Assembly (NCBI GenBank): GCA_023055355.1
Contig: JALJCS010000006.1
Span: 33,424,501 to 33,488,500, forward strand
DNA: 64,000 nt
Direction of reading: 5' to 3'
Source of the DNA: Agelaius tricolor
Taxonomy: Eukaryota; Chordata; Aves; Passeriformes; Icteridae
Shown: positions 21,841 to 34,600 of the stretch, in pieces
Position numbering within the stretch: position 1 is the first letter of the stretch
Layout of the letters: the number at the start of each line of letters is the position of its first letter
Program-made: the position numbers and the translations under genes
The notes under the pieces: model-generated
The model's database searches: none
What the model saw: only the letters and a program-made list of their open reading frames with translations
Told to the model about the DNA's origin: nothing

Positions 21841-23939
21841 ACAATCTGCTCAGATCAGAGACCTTCACAAGGCCCAACTGGGCATAAGCTCCTTGAGGCA
21901 GATCTCAGCCAGTGAACTGAAAACCCCAAATATTCACAGGCTGAACTGAACTATCACTCCATCAAGGTTTTGAAAGTCAACAACAATGAAAATACTTGGG
22001 AGAGTCACTGTGCTCTCCTTTTCCCTGCCCTGGGAGAGCAGGTGTGGGCAACACAGGTCAGGAATCAGAGATAATAGTGGGAGCCACAACAAATGAAACA
22101 AAGTCTTGATAGAAGAGTTAGAAAGGTTGAATTCATTAAGACTTTAATAGATTAGGAAGATTTTTAAAATGTTTAGAAAATTATCCAGCTAGTTTGAGTA
22201 ACAAAGTTTGGCAAAGGATAGAAAATATGTGACAGGATACATGAATCACTAGATTTTGCTTTAAAACTATTTAAGCTATCTAATCTATTCTTCTAACATA
22301 GAATACCTGTGATGTCAGACATGATAGATCCCAGGTACAGAGAAAACCTGCAAGTCTGTCCTTTGACAAGACTTCAAAGCAGGTTTTATTCTGTTCTGCT
22401 GTAAACCTGAATAGCAAGAGTTCTGGCTGCATCTATTGCATTTTTAATTAAAAAAAGGAAGATTGTAAGGTGTTTTTTTCCTCTTTAAATATTTAGTGAC
22501 ACCATCAACATGAAGACAACCTTGAAAGGCTCTTTAGGTTCTCTATTATTCAACTATGTTTACAGTTACATGGGGGAACACTGCAAGATCTCTTTCCCAA
22601 CCTCAGCTTGAAAATTGCCAAAACATAGCGTGGAATGGAGAGAGCTAAATTTATCCTAATGTAAAATAACACACAGCACACCAGGGAAGCACAGATAATT
22701 TAAATACTGCTTTACTTGAAGACAAATAGTGTGCTAAAGAGACTGGGATACCAGGTTGGAAAGAGCTGCAAGAAATCTCCAAGTCCTGTAAGCAGGGACA
22801 GTCATCTTTCCCTATCAGGAAAGTTCAGTTGTGAGATGAGCTGTAGAATTTGAAAATTTTAGTCCCATTTATAACTAATCTCCCCCTGGGAAAGGAAACC
22901 AAAACAGTCTTGTTATCTTGCTGGGCTCTAGATGCCTGAACAACTGAAAAAAATGCTCTGTCCAAGGCTGCTTTTCAGACCATTTTGCTCTCAGTAGGTC
23001 TGAGTGGGAACACAGATCAGGCTGGGAGCCTGGGTGACATTCACCATGTCCAGCCAGGCATTTCCTTCTCCTGTTAAGCAGTTAAATAAAGGGATTTTGT
23101 GATAAGGCTTACAGATTCTCATAAATCCAAGAACAGGATAGTTTCTTAATAATAGCCAGTTGTTTCATCATTGAAATTAATGCACAGTGATACTTTTGCA
23201 CTTAACATTAGAAAACATATGGATATTAAAGTGAGAGAAGGACACCAGAAAAAGCAAAAAGCCAATGCTATCAATTAACAGAGGCCTGTGCTGTATCTCT
23301 TCTCATTTCATAGTCTATGACTGGAAAGAATCCACTAAGATCATGGGAGCCCAACTCCAGGCCCTGCATATGATCACACCACATTCCCACGAGCATATAC
23401 CACCTCTGGTTTCAGTATGTAAAGTTTGGAACCCTGTGTTTTATAAACTTTTATCTTGTCCGATTCAGAATCACAGTTACACATTTATATACAAAAAATG
23501 TTTTCCATCCCAATCAGAATTCTACTCCAACTGTCTTGCCAGCTTCTGCAGCATATTAAAGAGGATTATAAGGAAATCATCACAAATCACTGAGATTACT
23601 GCAAGAGGCAATAACTATCAATCTTGGATTTAAGGATTTGTATGAATTGGCTTGACCAGCTTTAAGAATTTAAATACTTTTTCGTGATATTAATATCAAT
23701 TTTACAAAGTTTGAATTCAGACCTATGGAAGTTGTGTTAGAAGTTTAAACTACTTATGAAGAGATTAAAAGAGACCCTTCTCTCCAAAGCCTAGTTAGTC
23801 TGGTTCCATCAGGACTGGATTATCAGAAATTACTGTCAGGGGGAATCAATGCTTTTTAACCAAAGGTGTGATGGCATTTCTTGTGGATACATACCATCAG
23901 CAGAGGCCCAGTGCAAAGCTGTGAGAGATGAGGAGGATC

Positions 23940-23957
23940 CTGCTGCTGCTGCTGCTG
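23940..23957. repeat. short CTG trinucleotide run
   Basis: Five to six CTG units in intergenic DNA. Confidence 0.75.
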
Positions 23958-24590
23958 TAGCCAGGGAAGCCCATGGAGCTTCCTCACCCACCCTGTGGTG
24001 CACGGAGCCAGAGCACAACCTCCAGTTCTGCAGAACTGCTGTTTCCATAAACATTTACCCTTTTCATTTTGGTTTCAGTTTTTCAAGATGTGAACTTCAC
24101 TGATCCAAACACGGAATTGAGTAGTATGGGCTCATCTGGCACTGTTAAAAATGTTCCCTGATTGTGACAAACTTCTCTCAAGTCATGCTAGCCAGTTCTT
24201 TGGGCAGTATTCACTGACACTTCCCATCGTTCTACACACTGATCCTCTCACCCAGTTATTGCAGCATCAACAACAGAAAGATCACCAGTTTGTTTTTTTT
24301 TTTGCAAAAGAGAACCTAAGTTACCTAAATACTTATGTTATCCCCAACCAACTGCATTTAATGAACATTCTTTTTTTTTAATAGTAGCTATAAATACAGC
24401 ATGTTATTCTGGGTTACTACAGCTACTACAACTGGTAGTTGTGTTTAAATGGGTACAGTCTGGGCAAGACAGAAAGGCCAATTCTTCTCAAAACCAGAAT
24501 TAATTGGGTTGGAGAATCTGTAAACATTATCTCATACTCCTTCTTAGTCATCTTCCCTACGGTTTAGGTAACAGCTTTGGGATCTCTAGT

Positions 24591-24626
24591 GCTCCTTTTA
24601 ACATCTGCGTAGATGTGAAAAGGAGC
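24591..24626. repeat. 36-base near-perfect hairpin
   Basis: Arms 24591-24606 and 24611-24626 pair at 15 of 16 positions (one A-G mismatch) around the four-base loop GCGT. Intergenic, about 4.6 kb past the BTD poly(A) signal and about 2 kb beyond the ANKRD28 3' end. Confidence 0.85.
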
Positions 24627-26694
24627 AAACCTTTGAAGAATTAATTTTTAAGTATTAATTTCTTTTTCAACCAAACATTTGTTAATTCTTTAGCCTGGTA
24701 GCCAAAACCAGAACATAGACAAGTCAGGATTTTAAACAAAATTAATTACCAGAAAAAAACCCCAAACAATTGCAATCAATCTAAGTTTAAAAAGTGCCTA
24801 GAATAAAAGCTCTGACTGTTCCACATATATTTATACAACTATTTTGGAGACATCTAAGCATGGGAAGGCAATAAAAATTTACAGGAGGAAATACAAAGCA
24901 GGACACAGAGATTTGATATGGAATTACACGAAAAATCTCCTCAACTGCGGTAGGGTCGCTCTTAGGGAGAGACACACTGATTCTTCATCTTATCAGCACC
25001 CAGCATTTATCCTGCAACATGACACTCCAAAAGTAACAGCTCAGCCTAGGAGGTTAATACTGACTTGGCATTTTCTCCTGCAGAACATTTATCCTGAGAA
25101 CGGAAAACCCATAAAACATCCCAGAAGTCAGAGCACACAGAAAGCTGAGCAGAGCCAGCTGTCCTCGTTCCTTAAGTCCATCTGATTTTTTTTTTTTTCT
25201 TCCCCAGGACATAAAGGGTTTCTTTTATTCTTATCTATTGCTTCAGTAGTCCAGCCAAGGCTTGCTGCTCTCCCTTGACAAAAATCCAATTGATTGTTTG
25301 GATAAAGGCTGTAAGAATAGCTGTGCAATATTCATCTGTAGAAAATCAGGAGGATTTCTTTTAGAAAAATTGAGGTTGCAACATAATTTTCATTTTTTTT
25401 AAAGCCCTACGAGACACCATCATCATTATTTGCTTTTCAGAGACAAGGAGCCTGCTGTTCCTTGACCTCTCATTAAGAAGTGGTCTCTGAGCACAGCAGC
25501 ATGGTCTTTAAACAAATCACGTTCCATTTTTGGAATTAGACCATATTCTAATATCAATCTTAATTATCACTTAGAAGGCACAATTACTGTCCTACCCATA
25601 CTGCTAAGTAGTAATAGAGTTTTGGGGTTTTTTTAACAAATACATGCAAATTGCAAGGTACAGGCTCACTGAATAAACTGCAATGATCAGACAGATGAGA
25701 TACACAAATCATGTAAATATGAATTCCAAAGTCAATTAAAGAATTCATAATTAGAAAAGACAGATATTTAGCTCAAAAAAGTTCACAAAACCTAAGTTAA
25801 AATAATGCAATTTAATGCACCGAGAAACTTTTCAAGAGGTGAGCAGTAACAAAATGAAAGGCACAATTTCTGATTGGCATAAGGAAACAAACACATTCAA
25901 TAGCACTGTTTTCTGCATGTATCTGTATTCCATATCCAAATCTTTGACTTTTCAACAAACCAATGCCATGTGAGCTTTTCCTCCTCTGCCACCCAGCCTC
26001 TACTGCACTACAATTTTTCCAGCAGGACAGGAGTGTACCCTGCTATAGTTTGTGCCCTAAGGCTACAGACACCACACAGAGATACCAGGTCATCTCCAAA
26101 TCAGGCAGAGGTCAGCACAGATAATAAAGGCCTATTAATATCATCCTTCCACAGTGCTTTTGAATTAACATCAGACAGTTTCACGAACAGAAACATGCAG
26201 CTGTTACCTTTTAAATAACTGCCACACCACTTGGCGGTCTCATCAGATTTCCCACAAGCATTTGAGGAAAAAATGGGTCCATGTTGCTTCAGCCTTTGAA
26301 TGGAAATGGTTGCAGTGAATCCCAAGACAGGCCCATGTGGATCTTGTGAGTGCTGCCCGTGGCACAAACATCGCTGCCACAGAGCCACACACCTGGCAGA
26401 TTCAGAGGGAAGAGAGCACAGAAATCACCACCTCCCTGAAGTCCTCTAACTCTGCTCACAGATAAACAATGAACACAGGCACAAATGTTAAGAAAGCAGT
26501 ATTTATAAGGAAGCCTAAAGGAATAATGAAGTAATATTCAAAATTATTTTAAGTAGCTCACCTTCGCTTTAGAATTAAAATGCTGGCAAATCTTCGTGAA
26601 GATTTTATAAACTCCAACAGCTTGACAAGAGACTTTGTCTTTAATTCTTAGTACATACAAATAAATTATTCATTAGTAGAACTCACATTTGGGT

Positions 26695-28381
26695 TTTATT
26701 ATACTCTGTAAAATATACAGGAATCTTGAAGTACTGAAAGAGTGCAGGTAAATACAGTATTCAAGCAATCACTATTTCTATGTACATGCTCATTAATTTT
26801 TCAAAAACCCCACAAAATTATCAAATAGATCAAAATATTGTCCCATGTTTCCACACTATGTTCAGAAAAGCAGCTGTTAATTTACAATATCAAAGATTTC
26901 CAGTTTCACAATACAAAAAAAGGATAAAAATGAAATTGGAATCAGTTTGTAGTAATTTATTTGTACTTTGCCAGGACACGCAAGGATTCCTTGCATGTAC
27001 ATAAACAAATTCACTTGAAAAGTAACAGTTATAGTTAAAGCAGAGCCAAATAAAGTAAATTCATATTTAACAGACAAAACTTCAGCTTACTTATGTCAGT
27101 TTTTCATTCTTCAGGCAATTAAAAAAACCACAGTAGTCTGTTATAAATAAAAAAAAAATTGGGCAAGTCTGAACTACATTACAGGGACCTGTTTCTGCTG
27201 TTTATTTTCTAAATGTAGCACAACAAAGATACACAGCTCTTCCCACAGACCAGACACTGTACTTTTTTCTCTAATAGGGAAATATACTTTTAAATTCACC
27301 TCCCCTCCTCCCTCCCCCCCCCCGTTAATCTGGGATTAAAAAAAAAAGTGACAGGGATATACAATTTTAATCTTACATACAATTTTATGATGTAAGGAAG
27401 TAGATAAATTACTGAAAAGAACTCTTAGTCACAACAGGGTTATCAAGACATTTCAATTCAATTTTTTATGCAGTTTCATAGTTTGCAAGTTATTAATGTA
27501 TTTTTAAATTAAGAAAAATTCCATCCAAAACCCAAAAGTTAAAAAAAAATCTGTAACTGTGCAACAATTACTTCTTCCCTCCCACATCTCCCACCCCTTC
27601 CTTCCCTTATTACACTGTACATTTTTCACCCTGACTTCACCTTGTTAGCTGGTTTAATTTTAGTATTATAAAAGTATGACAGATCATTTTCATTTCACCT
27701 AAAAGAAAAAAAAAATAAAACTTAAAAGCACATCTGCTTTCTTTTATGGTACATTTAATAGTGTCGGAAGGCTTTCAGATGATTAAAAAAAAATAAAATT
27801 CAACATTTAAACCCAAATCTAAGCTTCTTTTCCAGAAGTAATTAAGGTTTGGTTGAAATAACTTCTCAAATAACCTATTCCAGTTTTCACAAAAACGCAT
27901 TTAATTAAAAAAATCTTTAAGTTATTTGGTCCTTTGGCAATTTGCAGCACAAACAATGCCTACTGTACCAAACTCATTTATTGCCTTCAAAATGGTTTTA
28001 GGTTTATTGAGAGCATCTGAATCTAGCATCTGAATCCTTTGTCTTGTTCATTTACACCAAGTTGGGTGCCCAGTCTGCAGGAATTACTCCTGGCACCAGA
28101 AACAGAATGGTAGAATACAGTTAAATAAAACAGTTTTGACATTCTTTATTTTTTTTTTTGCCATGAATTCAAAGTACTTATTCAAGAATTTATGCTTCTT
28201 CTGCAAAATATGCTCTTAAAAATCTTCCTAGAGTCTCACAGATTTTTTTATATGTAACCACAATAAAAAACATCTTCTCAAAGGTGTGTCCTCCTTCTAT
28301 ATTCAAACAGCAACAGCTTTCTCATAGCACGAGTCTGACCTTCCAGCATGAGGGTTCACTCAGACCTACAAAAAGCATCTT
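26695..28381 (-). other. ANKRD28: ANKRD28 3' untranslated region (extent uncertain)
   Basis: AT-rich, A- and T-run-rich sequence following the ANKRD28 stop. Minus-strand AATAAA signals lie at 28145-28150, 28003-28008, 27977-27982 and 26695-26700. The farthest is used here as the outer bound. I cannot choose the real end from sequence. Confidence 0.4.
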
Positions 28382-28668
28382 CTAATAGGTCTCAGAATCT
28401 GAGTCATTGAGCTCATCTTCTTCTGTGTAGGGGTAGCCACCTTCCCTGCCAATGTTGTTGAAAGTACAGTAGGAGCTGTGGTCACTCCTCATGATCGGCA
28501 AGGAATCGAAGGTGACAGTTTTTGAGGTGTTGGTGTAATGATTAATGGCATTGAAGGTGAGGGCGGGCAATGTGCTGCTCGATGAAACAGGCATCATGGT
28601 GGCCAGGATGAGAGCCAGGCAATCGGCCACGTCCTTGTTGGGCGCGCAGGCCAAAGCCGGCGTGTAAC
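28382..28668 (-). CDS. ANKRD28: ANKRD28 last coding exon w22
   Basis: (G)[59 protein letters not shown] and the acidic end [11 protein letters not shown], then TAG (28382-28384). Acceptor GCTTCGTAG. The 5' end of the exon is CpG-rich. Confidence 0.97.
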
Positions 28669-31600
28669 CTACGAAGCGAGAGAAAACAAAACCTTCATTT
28701 AAAATAAACACAAAGTACAAATTTCTCCAAGTTCATACAATCTTTCAGCTGTAAAGGTATTTTACATTGCTTAGCTCCGCACTGTTTAAAAAACCAAAAA
28801 AATGAAACAAATGCATTATCAATTAGTATTTTTAAACTTCTCATTACAAAAACAATCTTGAAATTATTGGGCTTTGCAAAAAAGATGTAATTGCTTTGTT
28901 AAGCAGAGCCAAACACTCTAGGCCAGTGAGAAAAGCCCAGATCTGAAAATGGTGAGGAAGTCACCTGGCTGAGGACAGACAACTAAAAGCAGCTAGCAAG
29001 GATAGAGAGCATTCACTAAAGAGCTACTGCACAAACTACAGCTCAAACATTTCTTCATCCAGAATCTCCACCATAGCTGTTCATCACAGACAGGCACTTC
29101 AATAACACTACTGTTATCTCAGTAACAAGCTGGCTAAAGGATCAAGGCCAGTCAATTCAAAAGGCAGAGTGTAATTACTTCATCACAATAGTGTAATATA
29201 CTTCATTACAATATTCAATAATATAAATTATAAAGCCAATGCCTGATTTCTATTTGCACGGTATCAATTAAGAAATCCAGAGAAGTTTGAGTAAATGCCA
29301 GCTGGGTTAGCAGGCTAGAACTTGCAGGGAGACCACTTGGTTGCCCAACTGGTCCAACCAAACTTCTGCCAGGCATTGCTGCTGTGACAACCCCCAAATG
29401 CAGGAGGTCTCGGGCTGTGGAATGATTTGCAGTCAAGTCACGTAGCTGTGACATCTCTTCTGGGTTTCTGTGGCTCTAATAATCCTCCACCATTGTTCCT
29501 TCTGCAGCTTCCCCTTCTCTGTGTACTTGCTTCTATTCATTCAATGTCAAGAAAAATGCTTCAAATTCTCCTCAGCAGAGATCCGTGCACTGCTCCTGTC
29601 TCAGGCTTAGCCATTCGGATGGCACCTGAGGGTGAGTTCTGGCACAGGTCTCGGTGCATCTACAGCACCAAGGACTGTCCTTGCTGGTGCCACTGGCAGC
29701 TCTAAAAGCAGGGCAGTCTCCTAAGTACCACCACAGATCACAGCTAATTCTGATGCCAAGAGCAGGACAAGTTCCCCTCCCTGGCTCCACCCTGCAGCAT
29801 CTCTCACTCTGTGGGACAGAAATGCCCACAATGAGCTCAACAGGAAGATTCATATTCAGGTACATTTGGGAGTCTGAAGTCCTGCACTACCTCGTAGTCC
29901 ACAAGTTCAAGGTGTACAACATCCAAGTAAAAAGCACCCAAGTAATTTTAAATAATGGATGGCTTTAACACAAAGTGCATGATAGACGTCTATCCAGACT
30001 TTAGGAAGGCAGGGAAAACAAGGCAATCCTCATTCTACCAGCAAGTGTTTCAACTACTTCAAAGGAATCGTATTTATTTTAGAAGTAGGTCCAGATCAAG
30101 TTTTAGGATAGAGCTCAGGAGCAGTTATTGTATTGTACAACTGCACATAGGTATTAAACCAGCAATCACATTATGAAAAATAACTATAGCTAGAAATTAA
30201 GAAAACAGCAAGCAGGGGACAGTCTATTGAGCTATTTTTCACTCAGGACAGTTGAACTATTTTTCACTCAGGACAGACCTTGTGCTTGATGCTTTGAACA
30301 GAGCAAGACAAGAGTCCCTGCCCAAAGGAGCACACAATCCAAGGAAACACAGAGAAGTCAAGCACAGAACGCACCAGCTGACCATGCGATAGGGCCGTAC
30401 AGAAGTGCAGCGCAGCGGATGGTTTCATTGTTAGTAAGGTACCACAGCACTTAAACAGCTCAGAGTTAACAGTGACAGTCTGCAGAAGAGATACATTTTG
30501 AGAGGATTCAGAAGCAAGGGCCAGGGCTCGCCACACCTGGATCATGACTGCATTTCAGGCATGTAAGGCAGAACAGAAGGCTCAGAACTGATACTCAGAT
30601 GCACACCATTTATATCTATGGTTGCTGGAGGTTGTATGAAGGTAAGATGACACACAAAGTTTATTAAAGCTGGTCATATTCAATACCATTCCTTTCACTA
30701 ATGTGACTTGATAAAAGTTCAAAGAAGAAAAACAAGCAGTCATCTGCTATTTTAAGGGTTTTATTTGTTTGTTTGTTTGACCCCTTCCCCCCTCCCCCCT
30801 TTTAAAGACTTCTAGGATCTTGAATACTCATGTTCCTCCTGGAGCAGTGCATCCCAGTTCATCATAAAAAGGTCAATGTAAGGATTAAACAAAATACTTG
30901 CTTCTGTTAAAAGTTCTCTGTTCTCTAAAAACTGTGTTTATAATTAATACACAATTGTAGGTCTCGAGCTCCTGGCTTTCATAAGCAGGAATGAAATACC
31001 CCAGTTTTATTCCTGCCTTAGACATAGCAAGATGAAGTAACTGCTTACACCACAGAAGACTGACATCTGTGTCCTCCACCACATTAACTTATATTAACTC
31101 CACTATATCAAATTCAAATTTATAAGAACAAATTGTAATTTTATGTCACTTAACTGCAGAGTGATAATTCATAAGCCAGGGAAACAGCAGATATAAATAC
31201 TTTATATTTCACTTGAAGATGATGTTGGTAAATGAACTGACCCCACTGAAATACTCTTAACTCAGCTCTCCTGTAATGGTCTTCATAATCTGCACTTGTA
31301 CCTGTGTAAGGCCTCACAGAACAACGACAACAAAATATTTACTATCTTCAGTTGTATATGGGGCAATAGAAGTAGAGTGAATTGGGGCAGCATCCTTGCA
31401 CAACAAAAAACAAGGGTCTGCATGATGGACACTGACTTAAGGCTGAGGCTCCCCCTGCCCAAATGCAGAGCTGCTCCCTCCCCTGGAGCTTGAAAGTTGC
31501 CAGGAAGGCATCTAGAGGGAAATCAGAGGGTTGGTGATGTGGTCAGTGCAATGAGAGTTCTCAAGATCAACTGAATGAGATATTAGCACTGGGAAAGAGA

Positions 31601-34600
31601 TGAGAGTCTGAGGCAGAAGTCATCTTATAACAACTTGCAGAAAAATTCCTTCCAGAAAACTGGACATCTTCAATATAAATTAAAATAAAAGTTAAATACT
31701 CAGGGAAAAAAACCCCACTACAAAACAAAACACACAAAGAAACCCTCCTGAAATGTTGATTGAGTGACAAAACTTCATATAGTATCAAATGAAAGAAAAA
31801 GCCAATAATTTCATTCAAGATGGGCAAATTTGCATTAATAATGTCCAATTCAACAGAATTTTGTAGATGAAGGTGATGGCAGTTTCATCATGACTGGTGC
31901 AGAAAAATGGGGAAAAAAAAAGAAATTTGAATAAGAACTGATACAGAGCTGAGAATGAACCCTCAACAAAACCACTTTGGGGAAGTATACTGGAAAGTTA
32001 ATTTTCTGTTTCAGCTGCATTTAATCTATTAAGAACCAAGAGGATTAAATTTTTTCTACTGACATTAGTTCTTAAACAAAAATGATCTCACCATTTTAAG
32101 AGATGCTCTATGACAAAAGCAGTGTGACTTCAAATGCAGAGTTCTAAAAATCTTATAAACTATTTATAAACTGAAATGCAGGTAACTGGAGTGATGCTGT
32201 TTTTTTTCAAAGCTCATGTTTTTCAATAATGCTCAGATATAGCAGCAGAGGACTCAATTTATACAGCTATAGATACAAATAGAGACTGCTTGCAAAAAGT
32301 CAATGTAGCTTTTACAGAAAGGACAAATTCAAAACCAAAAAGTGGATCATCGCTCCATAACAGCTGAGGCTCTGCTGGTTACATGTTCCATATAAGGAGC
32401 CAAGACAGATTCCATGTAAAACACTAAAACTTTCTAAACCTAAAATTAAACTCTCTTATCATCTAATTCTGTATGAAATGCCAATCTTGTTTGGCAGATC
32501 ACTGAACTTATCTGGACTACGCTGTAAGAGAATGTCAGTGTTGTGATCCAAAATATTCCACTGCCTATTTCTTCAGTCAGAAAAAGAATCCATCAAGGCT
32601 GCTTGATATAGTCTCAAGGCTGCTTAAAATTTTATAAACAAAGCAACTGCTATTAGAAAGAACCACAATGAGGAAAAATATTAGATAGTGCTCAGACTTA
32701 CTTTAAAATTTAAAATGTGAGCAGAATAAAAAAGAAGAATTTTAGATCCCCAGGCTGCCAGGGTACTTTGATACAAATGTTTTCCTCTGTTATGTCGAAG
32801 ATCCATCCTAACAAGGGACTGGCTGCCTGTATATGAGAAGCCCACAAAAATGCAAATGTCTCCAGTCAGCATACATGTGATGAGAAGCAAAAATAAAAAA
32901 AACTATATATCTTTCAATCTTTTCATTTGAGGAAGTTTCTTTTAGCACTTATTCTTGTGCCCTATTTTAGGCAAGGAATGATCTTTAAGTCACCCATGTT
33001 ACTTTAAGGGTGTAATTTGAGAAACACACAGAGAAAATTCACAGTGAACATTAAAAGAGGAAAAAATTTTCAATCTGGAAATATAATTAGAACTATTAAT
33101 TAGGCACATCACTTTTGGAATAAAAAATAACAAACAAAGTAAAAAAAGCAAACAATCCATTGCTTCACCCCTCCCCAAATCCCAGCTACTGCTTTTATGG
33201 CATAAGTGACAGAGCCTTACACTTTCAAAAGCCCAGCTTTAGAGGACCACAGATATCTTACATGAAAATATGTGAATCAGTCAGTAAGTCTAATTTTCTT
33301 TTGTTTTACAAGATGCAGGATTTATTTTCGTGATAAAGCAGTTACTTCTTACTTCTAAGTGCCAAAAACTCTGAAGAGCCAGAAGCTTGAGAGCAGTAAC
33401 TGTGAGCTGTAAATCATACTAGCTTTTAAAAGCTAACACCAATATACCTACTGTGACAAAACAAATAGCAATTCAATCCAGCTTAACAGCTGAAAGTTAT
33501 ATTTTACTTTGAGCATTATGTTTTTCTGACCATTTTTGGTATGCCAAAGCTAGTGCATTTATAGGTGCATCATAAAACTACTTTTATAGAGCATCATAGA
33601 ACTACAAATGCAAGCCAAACTTTTCTGTGCTGTGACCTGCATCATTCTGAAAGTTTTCACTCTCCCTACTTCTGCTGCTTTGCTAAAATGATCCACCAGC
33701 AACACATTTTTTTCTGTGAGGGCAACCTACTGCAAGGCTCATCTGTAGTTTCCAGAGTTACTGTTTTTCAAGGAGTTGAGTTTAGAACCACAGTTCCTTA
33801 CAGGAAAACAAAGTTAGATTTTTCTTACCATTTTCATCTACAGCAAGTACACTTGCTCCCTTCCCTAAAAGCTCTTGAACTACAACCGTTAGTCCATTTC
33901 GAGCAGCAACATGCAGAGGTCTGTGAAGACAAGCAAACTCATATATAAACCTTAGAACAAGTAATGAAGTAAGATAGGTAGCTTGCATCTAGTTAAATGT
34001 AATATTATACTTCTATGTTATTTACACATTATACAAATATTGTAGATATAATAACTAAGATGGGAAACTCAGCAAATGTCTTTTCTTATTGCAAAGAAAC
34101 TCTAAAATACCAGTTGTGAACTTTCTTCTTTCCATGGCAGCACACAGGGAGGAAGCAGCTGCTAGTAAAGATGTGCCTGCTTATGGACTTTATCATGTTA
34201 AAAAGTCAGAAACACTTGGCACCCTACTGCTGATAAATCCCCCACTCAACTGCTGTAACAGATACTGTCACATGTGAGAGTAACTGCATATCACTGCCAT
34301 CACTCACTGGAGCTCTACAGCAGAATGGCAGCCCTTTGCTGCTACATGTAAATATCCATAAGAGATGCAGAAGCACTTCATCAATCTGCCTTCTAGAAAC
34401 CACTATATTCCATTGTGATTAGAGATGAAAAAATATTTCACAGTATAATGCATGCAGCAAGAAAAGCAGATTACTTTTCAAAACCTCAAACTACTAACCA
34501 TAAATCAATTTTGTGTTGATTTGCTCTATAAAGGAAAGTGTAGCTTTATCTCAAATATTCTAATTAGATCTTTTTCAAATGCAACAGTTTTTCAAAATTG

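Larger units (their letters stand above)
20006..26600. other. BTD-ANKRD28 intergenic region
   Basis: Both neighbours end here (convergent). I find no gene. It contains a two-unit 62-base tandem duplication (21722-21840), a CTG run (23940-23957), a T run near 24293, and a near-perfect hairpin (24591-24626). Open frames such as 21668-21949 and 23265-23633 have no recognisable similarity. Confidence 0.65.

Noticed and set aside
23265..23633. 122-codon open frame in the intergenic region
   Set aside because: No domain, signal or family resemblance; length is within chance for this AT content.
29572..29865. Cysteine-containing antisense open frame in an ANKRD28 intron
   Set aside because: No recognisable motif, no splice context, and overlapped by equally open frames on the other strand.
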